Assembly (NCBI RefSeq): GCF_018991925.1
Contig: NW_024725489.1
Coordinates: forward strand, 8,670,255-8,734,254
DNA length: 64,000 nt
Reading direction: 5' to 3'
Source: Homarus americanus
Lineage: Eukaryota > Arthropoda > Malacostraca > Decapoda > Nephropidae
Below the pieces are notes generated by a model. The model was not told where the DNA came from, did not search any database, and was given only the letters and a program-made list of their open reading frames with translations. The position numbers were made by a program, and so were the translations under genes. This document shows, in pieces, positions 45,085 to 56,787 of the stretch (within the stretch, counting starts at the first letter, position 1; each line of letters opens with the position of its first letter).

Positions 45085-45301
45085 AACAAAATATACCAAA
45101 ATTTATGAATGATTTCATCAATATTAAGCCTCTGCAAAATAACACATTCAATGTTCGTAAGAGACAGAAAATTGAGACGTTGCTAGGACATCGTTGAACG
45201 AAGTTCATGTTTTATATGCTTCAACTTCGAGAATGTTTGGATTTGGGGGTCGGGGGGCCTGAGGCCAGTGCCTCAAGTGCCTCATGGTTAATCCAGCACT
45301 G
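45085..45301 (-). mobile_element. hAT-type element end (truncated)
   Basis: Read on the minus strand from 45301, it starts CAGTGCTGGATTAACC and continues with GAGGCAC blocks, the text of a common hAT terminus. It ends exactly where the dispersed repeat copy 2 starts (45302), so it probably inserted into that repeat. No transposase and no second end were found. Confidence 0.5.
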
Positions 45302-46218
45302 ACTGGTGGATGTAAGACCAGCTACCCTCACTGACGCAGCTATGGTCAATTTGGTGTTATTCTTGTTTATAAATGCCTTCTAATCTGTCTCAAGTCTATC
45401 CGTCCTGTCTATTGCCATCCCAACTGTCTGTTCGTCTGCGTGGTGTTTGAATGTAAGCCCGTCTGTACTCTTTTTGTAGTCAAATCTGTCTGTCTCATCC
45501 GTTGTTGGCCGGTGTCAGCCTGTTTGTTTAATGTGAACCAGTCAGTCAGCTGTCTGTCTGTCATGTTAGTTGCCATATTGTCTATTTTTGCATGTGTGAA
45601 TCTGTCTATTTTTGTCAACCTCCTGTCTGTTTCACTGTCTATATTCACCCTGTTTCTATTGTAGTCATCTTCTCCATGCATTCCTGTTATTATCTTTTTA
45701 TCTCTTCTCCTTTTCCATGAGCCACAGGAATATGTATACACTGTAGCTGTAAAGTCGTCTGGTAACGTTGAAACTGCGCATCCAGACGCATGATGAAACT
45801 CAGCTCCCCCCCACCTGTTTATCTCTAACTATTTTCTGTTTCCCCTTTTTGATTCGTCTATTTACTCATCTTCCTTCCTTTACTAATCCAAACAACATTA
45901 AAAAAAATGTAGGCTAAGAAAAAAAGTGGGGGGAGGAGGAGGGAGCCGTAAGATAACTGCAATCGTGGGTTGACAGCTTACAGCGTATGAGGGTGCGCCA
46001 AGTCTGTAGACTTGCATAGTTTTCCAGCGTAAATAAAATAGTTATGTAATGGCTTCCTAAAGAAACCATCGATATGGGACAAGGTTTGTTCCACTCTACG
46101 AATTTCTTGCAATTTTTCTACCAAGTCTGATGAAAAACGATTGTGCCGTTTCGGCTGCCCAGAGCAGATTCACACACACACACACACACACACGCCTAGT
46201 CCTATAGTATATTAGATT
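45302..46218. repeat. Dispersed repeat, copy 2
   Basis: Second copy of 3319-4246, same orientation, differing by scattered substitutions and a shorter C-run. It shares the right terminus TATAGTATATTAGATT, after which the two loci differ. It lacks the left part, which is cut by the hAT end. Confidence 0.85.
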
Positions 46219-46627
46219 GGTCACTCACTATCATCTACACTTCTAAAGGAACATTGCACAGTACATGTTTTTTTTTTTTATTGTTTGAGGAATTTGTTTT
46301 TTTCTTATTTTGCAGACAATGGTTGTAAATTAGTGGCCTTACTGAGGTAGTGTTACACGCTTGAGTTGTGTACACTACAAAAGTAATGATTAAAATTAGT
46401 TCAGTTTTGAAGATATCGCTTTTGTAAACTATTATTTTATTGAAGGCTGCTTCATTTTAATAGTTTTTTAGTTCTTTTTAATTTTGATTTAACATAGTAC
46501 GCACAGTACAGTCAACCAAGTGGGAACTGTGACCAAATGTTATGGTGTGTAGAGACAGCTGGAAGCTTCTCCGTAGTAAACACACGTATTTTTATGAATG
46601 AAACACTCGGAAAAGTTACAGCATGTG
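46219..46627. other. Unassigned AT-rich DNA
   Basis: No recognisable gene or repeat pair; a T-run at about 46268-46279. Confidence 0.5.
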
Positions 46628-46630
46628 TAA

Positions 46631-46901
46631 GGGCCGGCTCACACCATAGCCGAAACGGACATAATCTATCGCAAATTGTACCGAATGGGTGAGTCAAGTT
46701 AACGTCACAAACCCCACACTATATTCGAACTTTATCCAAGAGAAAGGACAGTATCCCTCTCCCCAGAAGGACAGCAAGTCGAGTGACAGGTATTAGCTCA
46801 GCCGAAAAAATCATAATACTGACCAAGGCGTAACACATCGTCTGTCTCCGGACAATTTGCGTCAGAATATGTTCGCTTCTGACCTCAGTGTAAGCGAGCC
46901 C
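46631..46901. mobile_element. Small MITE with ~55-bp TIRs and TAA duplication (Harbinger-like)
   Basis: The two ends are inverted repeats of about 55 bp: GGGC-CGCT-ACAC, then GAA-CG-ACATA and CGCAAATTGT occur in the same order on opposite strands (left 46631-46686, right 46845-46901). TAA occurs immediately outside both ends (46628-46630 and 46902-46904). A three-base TAA/TTA duplication is the mark of PIF/Harbinger elements. At 271 bp with no coding capacity it is non-autonomous. Confidence 0.68.
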
Positions 46902-47166
46902 TAAGGCAAGCTTTAACTGACAGAAGCACTTAAAAATAATAAAACTGCATGTCTCCTTTATATACGTTACTTATACGTTACTTGACGCCTAGTACACATT
47001 TAAATAAATCAGGAAATAATCAAATAGGGATATTTCGATAAAACATAAATACGGTTTCGAAATACATGAAGGTTGTAATTAACATATAGCTATCACTAAT
47101 AAATAATAATTATTAAGGTAACCACGATCCCAAGGTTGTACATCTTGGTATTACTATTGATCACAG

Positions 47167-47510
47167 GTAGTAGGTATTAGGCAGCTACCAAACAGGGAGG
47201 TACTACCGCCTGGGAAGACATTGGAAGCATAATCTGTTGTCTAATGGTAGACCCTGCTGCTATATGGCATCACGAAAATTATGACCAAGTCTCAGGTTGC
47301 TAATCTGACTTTCTGCCTCATTTGCACACAATTGCAGGGTCTCAATTGTTTCTCTTGCTATTGACAACACAACATACATAAATTGTTTCTTACCTTTGAT
47401 TTTTTTTCATTTTGTATTTCTTTATTGTTCTTTATTATTATTATTATTACATTTTCGCTCCGATGTGGGTCAGTGACCTGTGCCTGGGTGGAGCAAGAAC
47501 CAGAACCCAT
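47167..47510 (+). repeat. SINE-like dispersed repeat, copy 2
   Basis: Matches 18664 onward: GTAGTAGG(T)...GGCAGCTACCAAACAGGG through the TTTCTGCCTCATTTGCACAC region. After an ATT run it also shares GATGTGGGT and TGACCTGTGCC with the sequence after the microsatellite of copy 1 (about 19110-19140), so the repeat extends beyond the microsatellite. Confidence 0.68.
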
Positions 47511-47519
47511 AACTCCTGT

Positions 47520-48374
47520 AGGCCCCATCCACTAGAAAAGGAACAAGTAGGTTAGTTTGGTGACAGGTGAAGGCACAGATTTTGATCTAGTTTGAGTAGA
47601 AAAGTTTTTGAATCTCTGATCTTAAAATAATAGAATATTCGGTGCATGGAATAATGAGGGTATCGCCGGAGAGTTTTTAAAGAAGAAAGTAGTGAATGGT
47701 TCTGATTTACTTAGAAATAATCTAACCACGGATAAACCTCATTGGTTACGATATTGCTATTGCACCGTCAGAGCGAGTGGGGTGGTGAGGAGAATATCCG
47801 AACTCGGAGAGGCTTGATGTGGTGTACCTGAACTGTTCTCAGGCCGCCCAGGTAAAGATATAGGATTGTTATTGTTGTTGATTGCGTTTTTAAGAATAGA
47901 GTGGGTGGGTATGGTGTATTGAGTCTGCTTACTATGGAGGGGTTCCTGTTTCTACGGTGATGTAGGATGTCGTCAAAACATTCCTGCCATTGTGGGTGTG
48001 TGGTTAGGAGTTTTTTCTATCTGCTTGTCACCTAATAGTCTCCAGTAGATTATGAGTGGTGGAATTTTGCTATGTTCATGTAAGTGTTCGTTTGTGGTAA
48101 AAGGTGTCCAGTATGCGTTGTGTATGATCCTTGATAGCAGTTGACAAGTGATAAAACAATTAGTTCACTGGAGTTTATTGAAGGAGTATCAGTACATAGG
48201 GAAGAACACGGGAAACACGTGTGCTCTGTATGGACAGACTGGTAAGACTGTTGGGTGAGCCCCCAGAACTACCCATGTTGTTATGGTTTACTACCCTGCC
48301 GGTAGTTTGGGTGGCGTGGTCGTTTGCCATGTGTTGGACAATATAATAATAAAAAGGAATGGTAACACCACAAG
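47520..48374. other. Unassigned DNA
   Basis: No domain recognised on either strand. Possibly decayed LINE, but nothing firm. Confidence 0.45.
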
Positions 48375-48605
48375 TAGTAGGTAGGAGGTAGTAGGCAGCT
48401 ATCAAACAGGAAGGTACTACCGCCTGGGAGATGTTGGAAGCATAAAGTGTTGTTTAATGGTAGACACTACTCCCATAAGGCGTCACAAAAATTGTGACCA
48501 AACCCCAGGTTGCTGATGTGTCTTTCTGCCTCATTTACACACAATTGCAGGGTCTCAATTGTCTCTTTTACTATTGACAACACAAAACGTATAAATTTTC
48601 TTACT
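48375..48605 (+). repeat. SINE-like dispersed repeat, copy 3
   Basis: Third copy of the 18664 and 47167 repeat. It lies 0.9 kb from copy 2 in the same orientation. Confidence 0.68.
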
Positions 48606-48639
48606 CTTCATCTGTTTAATTATTTCTAGTCGTTTATCT

Positions 48640-50357
48640 ACTATGAAATCAGTTGACAATAATATTAAAGGGAGGTCTTCTAGGATGGGTCCCACTGGTC
48701 GGGAAGGCTGTGGACCCCAGGACCGACCTTATCATCAGCAAACTACTGGGGCCTCAACTGACGTCCCCGCGGTTGCTGGAGGATCGCATTTTTTTCACAC
48801 TTCATTTTTTCAACATTCGTGGCCTGAGATCCAATTTTTCTTCTGTGGAGCACCATCTATTTACCTCTTCCCCCGATCTCTTACTACTATCTGAACTTCA
48901 ACTGACCAAAGCAGCTTTACCCAAACCTTTTCAAGTCTCCAACTACAACCTTTATACTTATTTCCGTTTTAAGGGAGGTGTATGCACCTACTGCAACACA
49001 CGTACACCTATAGCTCAACTCACGGATCTTGAATCTTCTCTTTATGATGTCATCTGACTCAAAATATCTCTACTAACTATGGATACTATTTTTTATTTAT
49101 TTCCTATACCGTTCTCCCAACTCTACCAACTATTTGGAACTCTTTGACTATCTCACTTCTTGCCATGAGTCGTTGTTATCCACACACCCTAACACCGAGA
49201 TCCTATACCTAGGTGATTTCAATGACCGTCACATAGAGTGGCTTGACTCTGCAATGGATGATCCAGGTGGAGTTGAGACACTCACTTTTTCCTGACTTAA
49301 TGATCTTTGTTTTACCTCTAACCCCTCACACTATTCATACTCAATTTCTGCCCCCTTAGGGTCTTCTGATTACAATTTTATTTATATTAAATCAAACTGG
49401 GCACGACCACCTCCCCCACCCCCCTCTAAACGTCAACTATAGCACTATCGGAGGGCAAAATGTCAATCTTTGAGAGAATTCTTCTTCGGCTTTCCCTGGA
49501 ATGAATGTTGCTTTTCCACTCGGGATGCCTTGGTATGTGCTTACAGCATTGCTGTGGTTATACAGGCTAGTATGAGTGCATTTATCCCATCTTATACCAA
49601 AACTTTCACTTTAAAATCATAGTTTGAAAGTTCCTGTTCTCTTGCATGTCAGGAGAGAGAAGTAACGTATCAAGTTATGGAACTATCTCCTTCACCTGTT
49701 ACCCACGCCTCTCATTACTTTTAGTAATTGTTGTAAGGTTATTCTTCGTAGGATCAAACGGAATTTTATAAAAAGAAAGACCGCTGACCTAACTAACTCT
49801 TCTTCTAGTAAGTCCTTCTGGTCCTTAACCAAAAGCAACTGTAATAACTTCTGCACTCACTCTTTGCCTCCTTTCTTCTGACCTGAAAACTTTACAGCCA
49901 ACTCTTCACTTTATAGCCAACTCTTCCCGTGATAAAGCCAATCTCTTTAGCACCTTATTCTCCAACTCTACCCTCCTACTCCTCCTTTTACTGAATCTAT
50001 GCACTTTCTTATAGTCTCCACTCGTAGGGTTGCTGGTGTGTTATCCAGTTTGGATGTGAATAAGCCGCATGAACCGGACGGAATACTGCTGAAATTCTGG
50101 CCCCTGTGCTTGCTCGCCTCTTTCACCTTTGCCTCAAAGCCCAAACTTTCCTACTTCTTGGAAGCATACCTTGGTTTAGCCCATCCCGAAGAAAGGTGAC
50201 CATTCCAATCCCTCTAACTTGCCCATTGCCCAAACTTCAACCCTCTCTAAGATTTCCTAAACTATCTTAAATTCTCATTTTCTCCGTCACCTTAAACGCC
50301 TTTCTCTTTTGTCGGATCACCAGTATGGATTTCGCCAAGCGAGATCTACTGGTGATT
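48640..50357 (+). pseudogene. APE-type LINE, endonuclease and start of RT, heavily decayed
   Basis: An early frame gives HFFNIRGLRSNFSSVEHHL and PDLLLLSELQLTKAALP, an APE nuclease start. A later frame near 49212 gives L-G-D-F-N-D-R-H-I-E-W-L, and PLGSSDYNFI gives the S-D-H equivalent. Near 50030-50350 are V-L-S-S-L-D, then P-K-K-G-D and H-Q-Y-G-F-R-Q-A-R-S-T-G-D from the fingers of the RT. Stops and shifts are numerous. The element stops before motif A, at 50357. Confidence 0.75.
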
Positions 50358-51420
50358 GATGACTATGTCTGGGGTGTTTCTGCCAAGTCCAGAGTAACAT
50401 GTAAGGAAGGTTTTTGTGTATGACCAGTTTGTGTACAGTAGCTGTTACCCATGGGGGGTTGAAGCTGTTATGTTGTAATACTGTGTCTTTGGTTGAGATC
50501 AGCCATTAGTATTACTGGTAGGTGTGTGTTGGTGAAGAGGGGATTCGGGTCTGTGAAGGGGATGTGAGTGTTTGGCCTTGTGTACGTTGTGCATACCATT
50601 ATCTGTCTATATTCAGTGTTGATCTTGTCGGCCATAAAGTGTTTGAGGGTGAAATCGGTGATGGATTCGTGTTTGATGGAGGATCTGATGAGGATTGCTA
50701 CACTCTCGTGATGTTCGTGTGGTGAGTGTCTGCATGTGTAGCTAAAGTGCTTAATTTTTGCGCTTGTGTACAGTATGTTGAGTTAAGAAGAAGGATGTCT
50801 GGGTAAGTGACTTCTTATTAGTTTACTGGTCGTAGCCCTGTTATTTTGACACTTACCTTTTGTTTCTTCTTTACTCCCCATTTTCCTTCTTCCTGGTCTT
50901 CTAGGCCTGGTAATGATTTGTAGAAGTTGATAAACTCTTGATTTTCTTAATGTCAATATATCTGGTGCTTGTTCTTCTGGTCTTATTTTGTTCTTGTGTC
51001 TTCTTTTCTTGCTCCTTCAGTATAATGAGAACCTCCTTGTAGTTCAGTTGTGTCTTGTTTTCGCAGCTGAGCTACCCTGCATTCCTCCCTCCACTTGGGA
51101 CACTCCTGGTCGGAGGTGGAGTGAGGACCACCACTAGCTGCGAATTTCTTGTCGGTCGCCGAGCACGTGCTGTGCTGGTGCCCGGCGGTTCCGCACGTGG
51201 GGCAGACCTCCCAAGCCCGGCACTTCTTTGCAGGATGTCCTTAACGTTGACACTTGTAACATCGTGTGATTTTTGACACGTACAGTAGGTCTTAACTGGG
51301 ATGGTTTCCCATCCCATTAGTAGTTCTTGTGGTAATATCTTCAGGTAGCCAACCAAGGCCGCATGACTGGTCAGCTTCCTTACGTCGTGGAGCTGGTCAC
51401 CAATCAGTTGGACCAGCTCG
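50358..51420 (-). pseudogene. LINE fragment: ORF1 zinc-knuckle region and endonuclease
   Basis: On the minus strand, frame 51431-51072 contains an RNA-binding-like lead and a cysteine cluster (TYCTCQKSHDVT, decayed) like I/jockey ORF1. Further down, near 50640-50440, the frame reads H-L-P-V-I-L-M-A-D-L-N-Q-R-H-S, the G-D-x-N-x-R-H block of an APE nuclease. The element is cut at 50357, where it meets the plus-strand LINE fragment. It meets a gag fragment at about 51425. Confidence 0.55.
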
Positions 51421-51429
51421 TCTTGGTTC

Positions 51430-51631
51430 ACATGTCATATTAGAAGGCTGAAGAAAATTTCTGAAAGTTTGACAGTATGATTCTGGAGTTATAGCATAAG
51501 CATTTAAAATACTGTCTTTGACAAACTCGAAATCAGAATAAACCTCTAGACAATTAAGGACTTGTGCAGCTTTACCACTGAGCTTATTCTGAAGTAGCCA
51601 AATCCACTCATCCTTAGGCCCAAGGGCCACC
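51430..51631 (-). pseudogene. LTR-retroelement gag fragment, SCAN-like
   Basis: Reads DEWIWLLQNKLSGKAAQVLN and VKDSILNAYAITPESYCQTF. The L-Q-x-x-L-x-G-K-A ... V-K-x-x-I-L-x-A-Y-x-x-x-P-E-x-Y-x-x-x-F pattern is the SCAN-like capsid segment of Ty3-type gag. The LTR element inside the Helitron (56788-61321) lacks this region, so this may be a piece of a relative. No other domain of that element is seen here. Confidence 0.62.
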
Positions 51632-51639
51632 TAGGCGTG

Positions 51640-53700
51640 AATTTTTTCAAGGTGTAGAAGCTGACGCCAACACAACAACCACACCCAAAGTTAACGAGCT
51701 GCATTACCCAGTGTCAAGGAATAGTCCGAGAAGACCGGACAACTCGCCAACTGCACTGGCTAACCATTACCCCGGAATACGATCCGCATATCGATTAACA
51801 TCCAGGTTTCCATTTACTGCTGGGCAAATGGCATAAAGGAACTTGCCCTTAGTTTCACCCTGCCCGAGGATCGAAATCAGCAATATCGAATCTGGACATG
51901 ATTAATGACTATTGATCAAGTAATTTCAAACTTATTTAATAATCTTTGTCGTTTTGGAATAAAAAGAATCGCCTTACAAACCGCTTGCATATTTAACTCA
52001 CGAGAAGAGGCTGATCATCAATCATTCTGGCATTTTTATAAAGTACACCAATAGTAAAGATAGGATTGTTGACCCTGTGAAATTGTTCATGCTTACAGGG
52101 TAAGAATACTGGTTAGGAATTCATGGATGATGGGGCCCTTTGTCCACTATCGTAAGGGAAATCTGTGTAAAAAGGCGCTCAGTAAGTATTGCTTACCAAA
52201 ATAAATACTGCTTAGAGGAAGAGAGGTGTAACACAAGTTACAAGTCTACTTAGAGAAACGTCCTGCTCAAAACTCAAAGTAAACGTCCTAATTACCCACA
52301 GATATCATCCGCCCTCTACGCTTGATAAATAAACCGTGACTCGTTTATTACAAAATGGAATTGCCAATAAACCCCAAGCTTACGCTGTTTGGTGAAATAA
52401 TTTCACAGGTTCAAGCATTCCGTATCCCTTACCATTATTGTGACTAATGTCCAATTTAAGCATTAGAGGATATGATGAATTAGTGTTAACCAAAATTACA
52501 CTAAAATTCGTATTAAGAGCTAACTGACTCTACGTCAGAGCTTACATGTAAGGAGTCCACTCTCGTTATTGACAGTTTTGATAAACTAAGGGGGAAGAAA
52601 CGGCTCTTACTCAATGTAAACATTCGTGGCTACAACCACATCTGAATGACTTTACTCGGATCTTACAAGTATTACCCTGTTATGAATATGAACACTATTC
52701 CTTAACACACTACAACTGCATGAGTGATTTATCAACTTAAATGATTGGCCACATCACTCACTACCTCCGAATCCAAGAGCATTTCCAGGAGGCTTAACAC
52801 TATGTAAACAACCCTATTAAGTCAATACACTGTAAGCATATCAGAAAAGTGTAAGCAGATAAAAATAACTTGGACTACCAACACAGCCAGAAATATTACA
52901 TAATACCCACTAAACACTGACCTGTACTGTTGCCATGTAACATCGTTTTATTTCAGAGTTGAAACAGTAATACGGAAGTAACTGATATGAAACAAAGTGA
53001 AACTCAATACACGAATAAGTGAACAATTATCTCCTAGGACAGGCAACCCTTATGTTATGCAATCAAGAAGACAAATGTCTCATGTTACCTTACTTTAACT
53101 TTTACTTCTATTGTAATCTCAAAATTTAAATGACTTCATTACCTGTGTGTGTGTCTAGGGCTTTTAGGTTGAAATAATTTAGTTATAATACCTCGTAAAA
53201 CTCATGTCCAATTTCGTAACAAATGACAATCTGTTTGTATTGTGAACTTTTCTAGTTATGTCTTACGGTAGGTTTAGTTATTATAGCATTATTTTGCTTA
53301 AATTAATATTTGATACCACACTCATGCTTGGCATGACAAAACGCAACACTATAAATAGTAGGACGCGAAAAATATGCAAGTGATTTTTCAATAATTTTCT
53401 TAAAAAAAAATCAACACAAAACATCATATACAAGGGTGAAAAATAATGTACTTAGCTGTACTAATACACGTTTCAAATAGATCGCCAGTAGATTCCGCGG
53501 TGTAGAGGTAGTAAGAATGGAACTGACGGTGACTCCTTGGTCAGAGTAGAAATTAGCTGGCATAGATGGTGCCCCCAAAAGCAGGCGATGGTTTTCCGCC
53601 AATCAGGAGCCGTCTCGTGTCTCTTGTTTTTACTAGTTGCCAGCTGGTAACTAGTGGTTTGGTCGTGTGGACAATGCAGTGTATTTACATGGAATTGTGA
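51640..53700. other. Unassigned DNA
   Basis: About 2 kb with no recognisable gene, RNA or element. The 24-bp near-palindrome at 53631-53654 (arms ACTAGTT-CCAG / CTGG-AACTAGT) is the only structure noted. Confidence 0.5.
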
Positions 53701-53703
53701 CCC

Positions 53704-53707
<4 letters not shown>

Positions 53708-53781
<74 letters not shown>
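53708..53781. repeat. AT dinucleotide microsatellite
   Basis: (AT)n of about 74 bp, 20 bp beyond the Helitron 3' terminus. Confidence 0.95.
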
Positions 53782-53786
<5 letters not shown>

Positions 53787-53802
53787 TTAATTTATTTATG
53801 TA

Positions 53803-53830
53803 CTAACAGAAACGCCGCCCTCGGGGCGGC
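53803..53830 (-). repeat. Helitron 3' terminal hairpin and end
   Basis: GCCGCCC-TCG-GGGCGGC (53814-53830) forms a perfect 7-bp GC stem, followed on the element strand by about 7 bases and TTAG (53806-53803) then T. Helitrons end with a GC-rich hairpin close to CTRR; TTAG differs by one base from CTAG. Confidence 0.78.
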
Positions 53831-53882
53831 TCTTTCGCTAGGCCACGGTAGGACGCCACCCTCCAGGAGGCTCCACATTGTC

Positions 53883-55141
53883 TCACTGTAGTGCATTAGG
53901 GTAAACCACATTTTTTGTTTTGCCATTAGGAGCAAGTATGTACAGATTTTTGCCAGTTCCCACTCTGGAGCATCCAACATAGAACTGTCCATGAGAGAAG
54001 CAGGGAAACACCAGGTTTAGGCCAACCATCTTTAGGGATTGTCCCTGGCTTTTGTAGATGGTCATGGCAAAGCTCACTTTAACCGGGAACTGAAGTCGCT
54101 TGAACTCAAATGGCAGGTCAGTGCTGATGAGAGGTATCCTTGGTATAAACACGTCCTCTCCTTTAGCTTTTCCTGTCAGTATTGTAGCTTCCAGTACATG
54201 TGGCATCATGTTCTTCACCACCAGTCCTGTGCCATTGCAGAGCCTTGGTGGTTCAAGATTTCTTAAGAGCATTATAGGAGATCCAATCTTGAGAGTGAGG
54301 TGGTGAGGAGGCATTCCAGCGGGCTCCAAAGAATTAAGGAATTCTGCAGGGTGCTGGACTGCTTGGTCCTGGTCGATTACTGTATCAACAGACTTGAATG
54401 AGGTCTCACTGCCTGGAAGCTGTCTGAGTAGAGTCATGTTGATTTCAGCCACTGTTTCATTCTTTGGTGCCAAAATTGCGCGTTCATGCAGCCACTTGTG
54501 ATCTTTGTAGTGGTAGATAATTTTTGGGTAGACCATGTTAGTGAGCTCAGTTGAGGACTTTACAACATTTCCACATCCTTGAGGAATGATTATTTGTCCT
54601 TCTGAATCAACAGGGAAAGTTCCATTCCCAATCTGTAGTAGAAGGTTTGCAAACTGTCCAGCATCCTGATCTTCTTGTAGATGTACTCTCATGTTTGTGG
54701 ATAGGGTGAGTGTCTGAACACTTCTCCAAAGGTATGATGCCTTGAGGCACGCATTCAGTTCATCAGCTGGAGTGCTTCGAGGAATGACAGGTAGGGTCTG
54801 GCGAAAGTCTCCAGCAATGACCATTGTGATGCCTCCCATGAGCTGGTCATTTTCTCGTATGTCTTGCAAGGTCCTGTCCAATGCTTCAAACGCTAACTTG
54901 TGATACATAGTGCATTCATCCCAGACTATGAGGTTGCATTTTTCTAAGAGTTTTGCCTTTGCCGATCCCTTTTTGATGTTGCACACTGGATTCTCAGTGT
55001 ACGTCTTCCTTCTAGTAGTGTTGCGGCAATGCCTGAGGATGCCACAGCAATAGCAATTTTCTCCTGATGACGTACCTTGGCCAACAGAAGATTGATCAGG
55101 AATGTTTTTCCTATCCAGCCAGGTGCATCGAGAAAGATCAT
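53883..55141 (-). pseudogene. Helitron PIF1-type helicase
   Basis: Frame 55141-54944 holds a weak Walker A (DAPGWIGKTF; the first Gly and the Thr of G-P-G-G-T-G-K-T are changed). The main frame 54986-53883 (367 codons) has LIVWDECTM (Walker B), VIAGDFRQTLPVI, ILAPKN, SFAMTIYKSQGQSL and FYVGCSRV (helicase motifs up to VI). The helicase unwinds DNA during rolling-circle transposition. One frameshift near 54960 splits motif I from the rest, and the Walker A changes suggest loss of ATPase activity. Confidence 0.9.
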
Positions 55142-55156
55142 ACCTCCCTGCTCCGC

Positions 55157-55840
55157 TTATATCGCTTGCAAGATCTGTTCATAAGCACTTGCTTGATTAT
55201 GCACCAGGTGAGGCTTATTTTCTTCAACAAAATTCACCAGAACTTCAACTGAGTAGTCTGTCTCTATGAGCAACTCCCTGTTTGCAGCTACTGGTTCTTC
55301 TTGGTTTGGGGAAGGCAATCCAAAATCAGTCAGGTTTTTTCCGCATAGCTCCATCACTTTGTCTTCCAGCATGATAAGAGCCCTGTTGAACATGTCATCG
55401 ATGAACTCAATCTCTTGACCAGGATGTTCTCTTCTTGCTTGATGAAGCAGATCCTCTGAAAGACTTTCTTGGTGGTTTTCCCAGAGCTGGCTTGGGTTGG
55501 AAAGTCTACATGTAGCAATCATGATGGCAAACAGGTTCCTAGTTCTCATTGGCGATTGAGTAGCTGCTGCCTCTTATAATGTGTCATTCCGGTGACCATC
55601 ATCTTCCAGTAGGCCAAGGATATTGCACGCTTCCTGATAGGTTCTGCAGACTTGTCCATTCACTGTCTTGAGTGCTGCATATGATGTTGGGCCAAGGATG
55701 TGGTGCAAAAGTAGTCTCAAACAGTAGCATTCAAAGTTGTTGGGGTGAACCGTGTAGACACGTCCCAAAGCATTGCCTGACTTTATCCCTGGATATCCAT
55801 CAACATCGGATTCTTCAGCTCTTCTCTGGAACGTTTTCAT
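55157..55840 (-). pseudogene. Helitron central region
   Basis: Frames 55840-55574 and 55549-55157 carry NALGRVYTVHPNNFECYCLR, LLLHHILGPTSYAALKTVNG and a DMFNRALIMLEDKVMELCGK segment. This is the conserved stretch between Rep and helicase of animal Helitron proteins. A stop at about 55572 separates the two frames. Confidence 0.85.
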
Positions 55841-56040
55841 TGAAGCCTGCCATATGTAGAACTTAGGTACGTCAACATACAGGAGGATTTGAGCAAACTC
55901 ATCTCCTGTGAAAGCTTGAAGAATGCAGTGAGAGTCGTATCAGCAGGATTTGCCATTTGATTTTGGAGGGACTGTTCTGTGAAGTATACTCTTTGTCCAT
56001 TTTCCAGGTGAACAGCCAGATGAACTACTGTTGGACATCG

Positions 56041-56783
56041 TTAGTGTATGGGAAAACTAAAAATTCTCCATAGGGCTTCATTGCTGCAGATATAACGGCC
56101 CTGCTGAAACTGTGTCACATTATGATTTCCATCCTTTTCCAGTGCAAAGATCGTTTGGTCAGAGCCTTTGTTGATGTATTTGCAGACATACTTGATGGAC
56201 TCGATTGAATTGCAGAACTCCACATTGATGTGCGCATTGAATGCTTTGCTCAAAAGAGGATTGTAGGAGACCACTCATTTGTTGTCTACTGTTATTTCCC
56301 TGTCTCTTCCAGGATGCAACACTGCTATAAAACCTCCATCACCTGGCACTCTTCTCCTGGATTGAGGATACCCAATTTCTCCACTCTGAGTATCCTTTAT
56401 CAGGTCTTTTGGGAAGTTTTTGGTGCAACGTCCATTTTTCATGCATGGAGTGTGTCTGGAGAATCGTCCACATGGACCATGAATCATTTGCTTCTTGATG
56501 TTCTCATAGAGAACTGGATCTTCTTCTGGATCAGGAAACTCTTCTCGTATGCAGTTGTCAATCATGTTCGGTTGAAGTTTCTGTTTCAGCCAGATCAAGA
56601 CATGGTCATGTGGTAGACCTCGTTTCTGACACTCAATGGAGTACATGTAGCACCGTGCAGGGCCAAAGATTGATGCTTTTGTAAGCAAGTCCATGAATTT
56701 GATCACTTTCTGACGAAATACTCTCGCTGTAATATCACGCCGATCTTGTCCTTTCTGGCCTTCAATTAGAGCTTCCGTTATGT
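56041..56783 (-). pseudogene. Helitron Rep nuclease, HUH and two-tyrosine motifs
   Basis: Frame 56706-56275 has SIECQKRGLPHDHVLIWL. The HUH motif reads H-D-H (56602-56610), with Asp where a hydrophobic residue is usual. Frame 56274-56041 has FNAHINVEFCNS and SIKYVCKYINKG, with both tyrosines of the Y2 motif (codons 56188-56190 and 56176-56178). Rep nicks and joins the element ends. A frame change separates HUH from Y2 at about 56275. The first part of the domain is across the LTR insertion. Confidence 0.88.
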
Positions 56784-56787
56784 CAGT
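56784..56787. repeat. 4-bp target duplication, low side
   Basis: CAGT directly outside the LTR at 56788; CAGT also at 61322-61325 outside the other LTR. Confidence 0.85.

Noticed and set aside
53631..53654. 24-bp near-palindrome as a possible protein-binding site
   Set aside because: Single occurrence with two mismatches and no neighbouring gene; not enough support.
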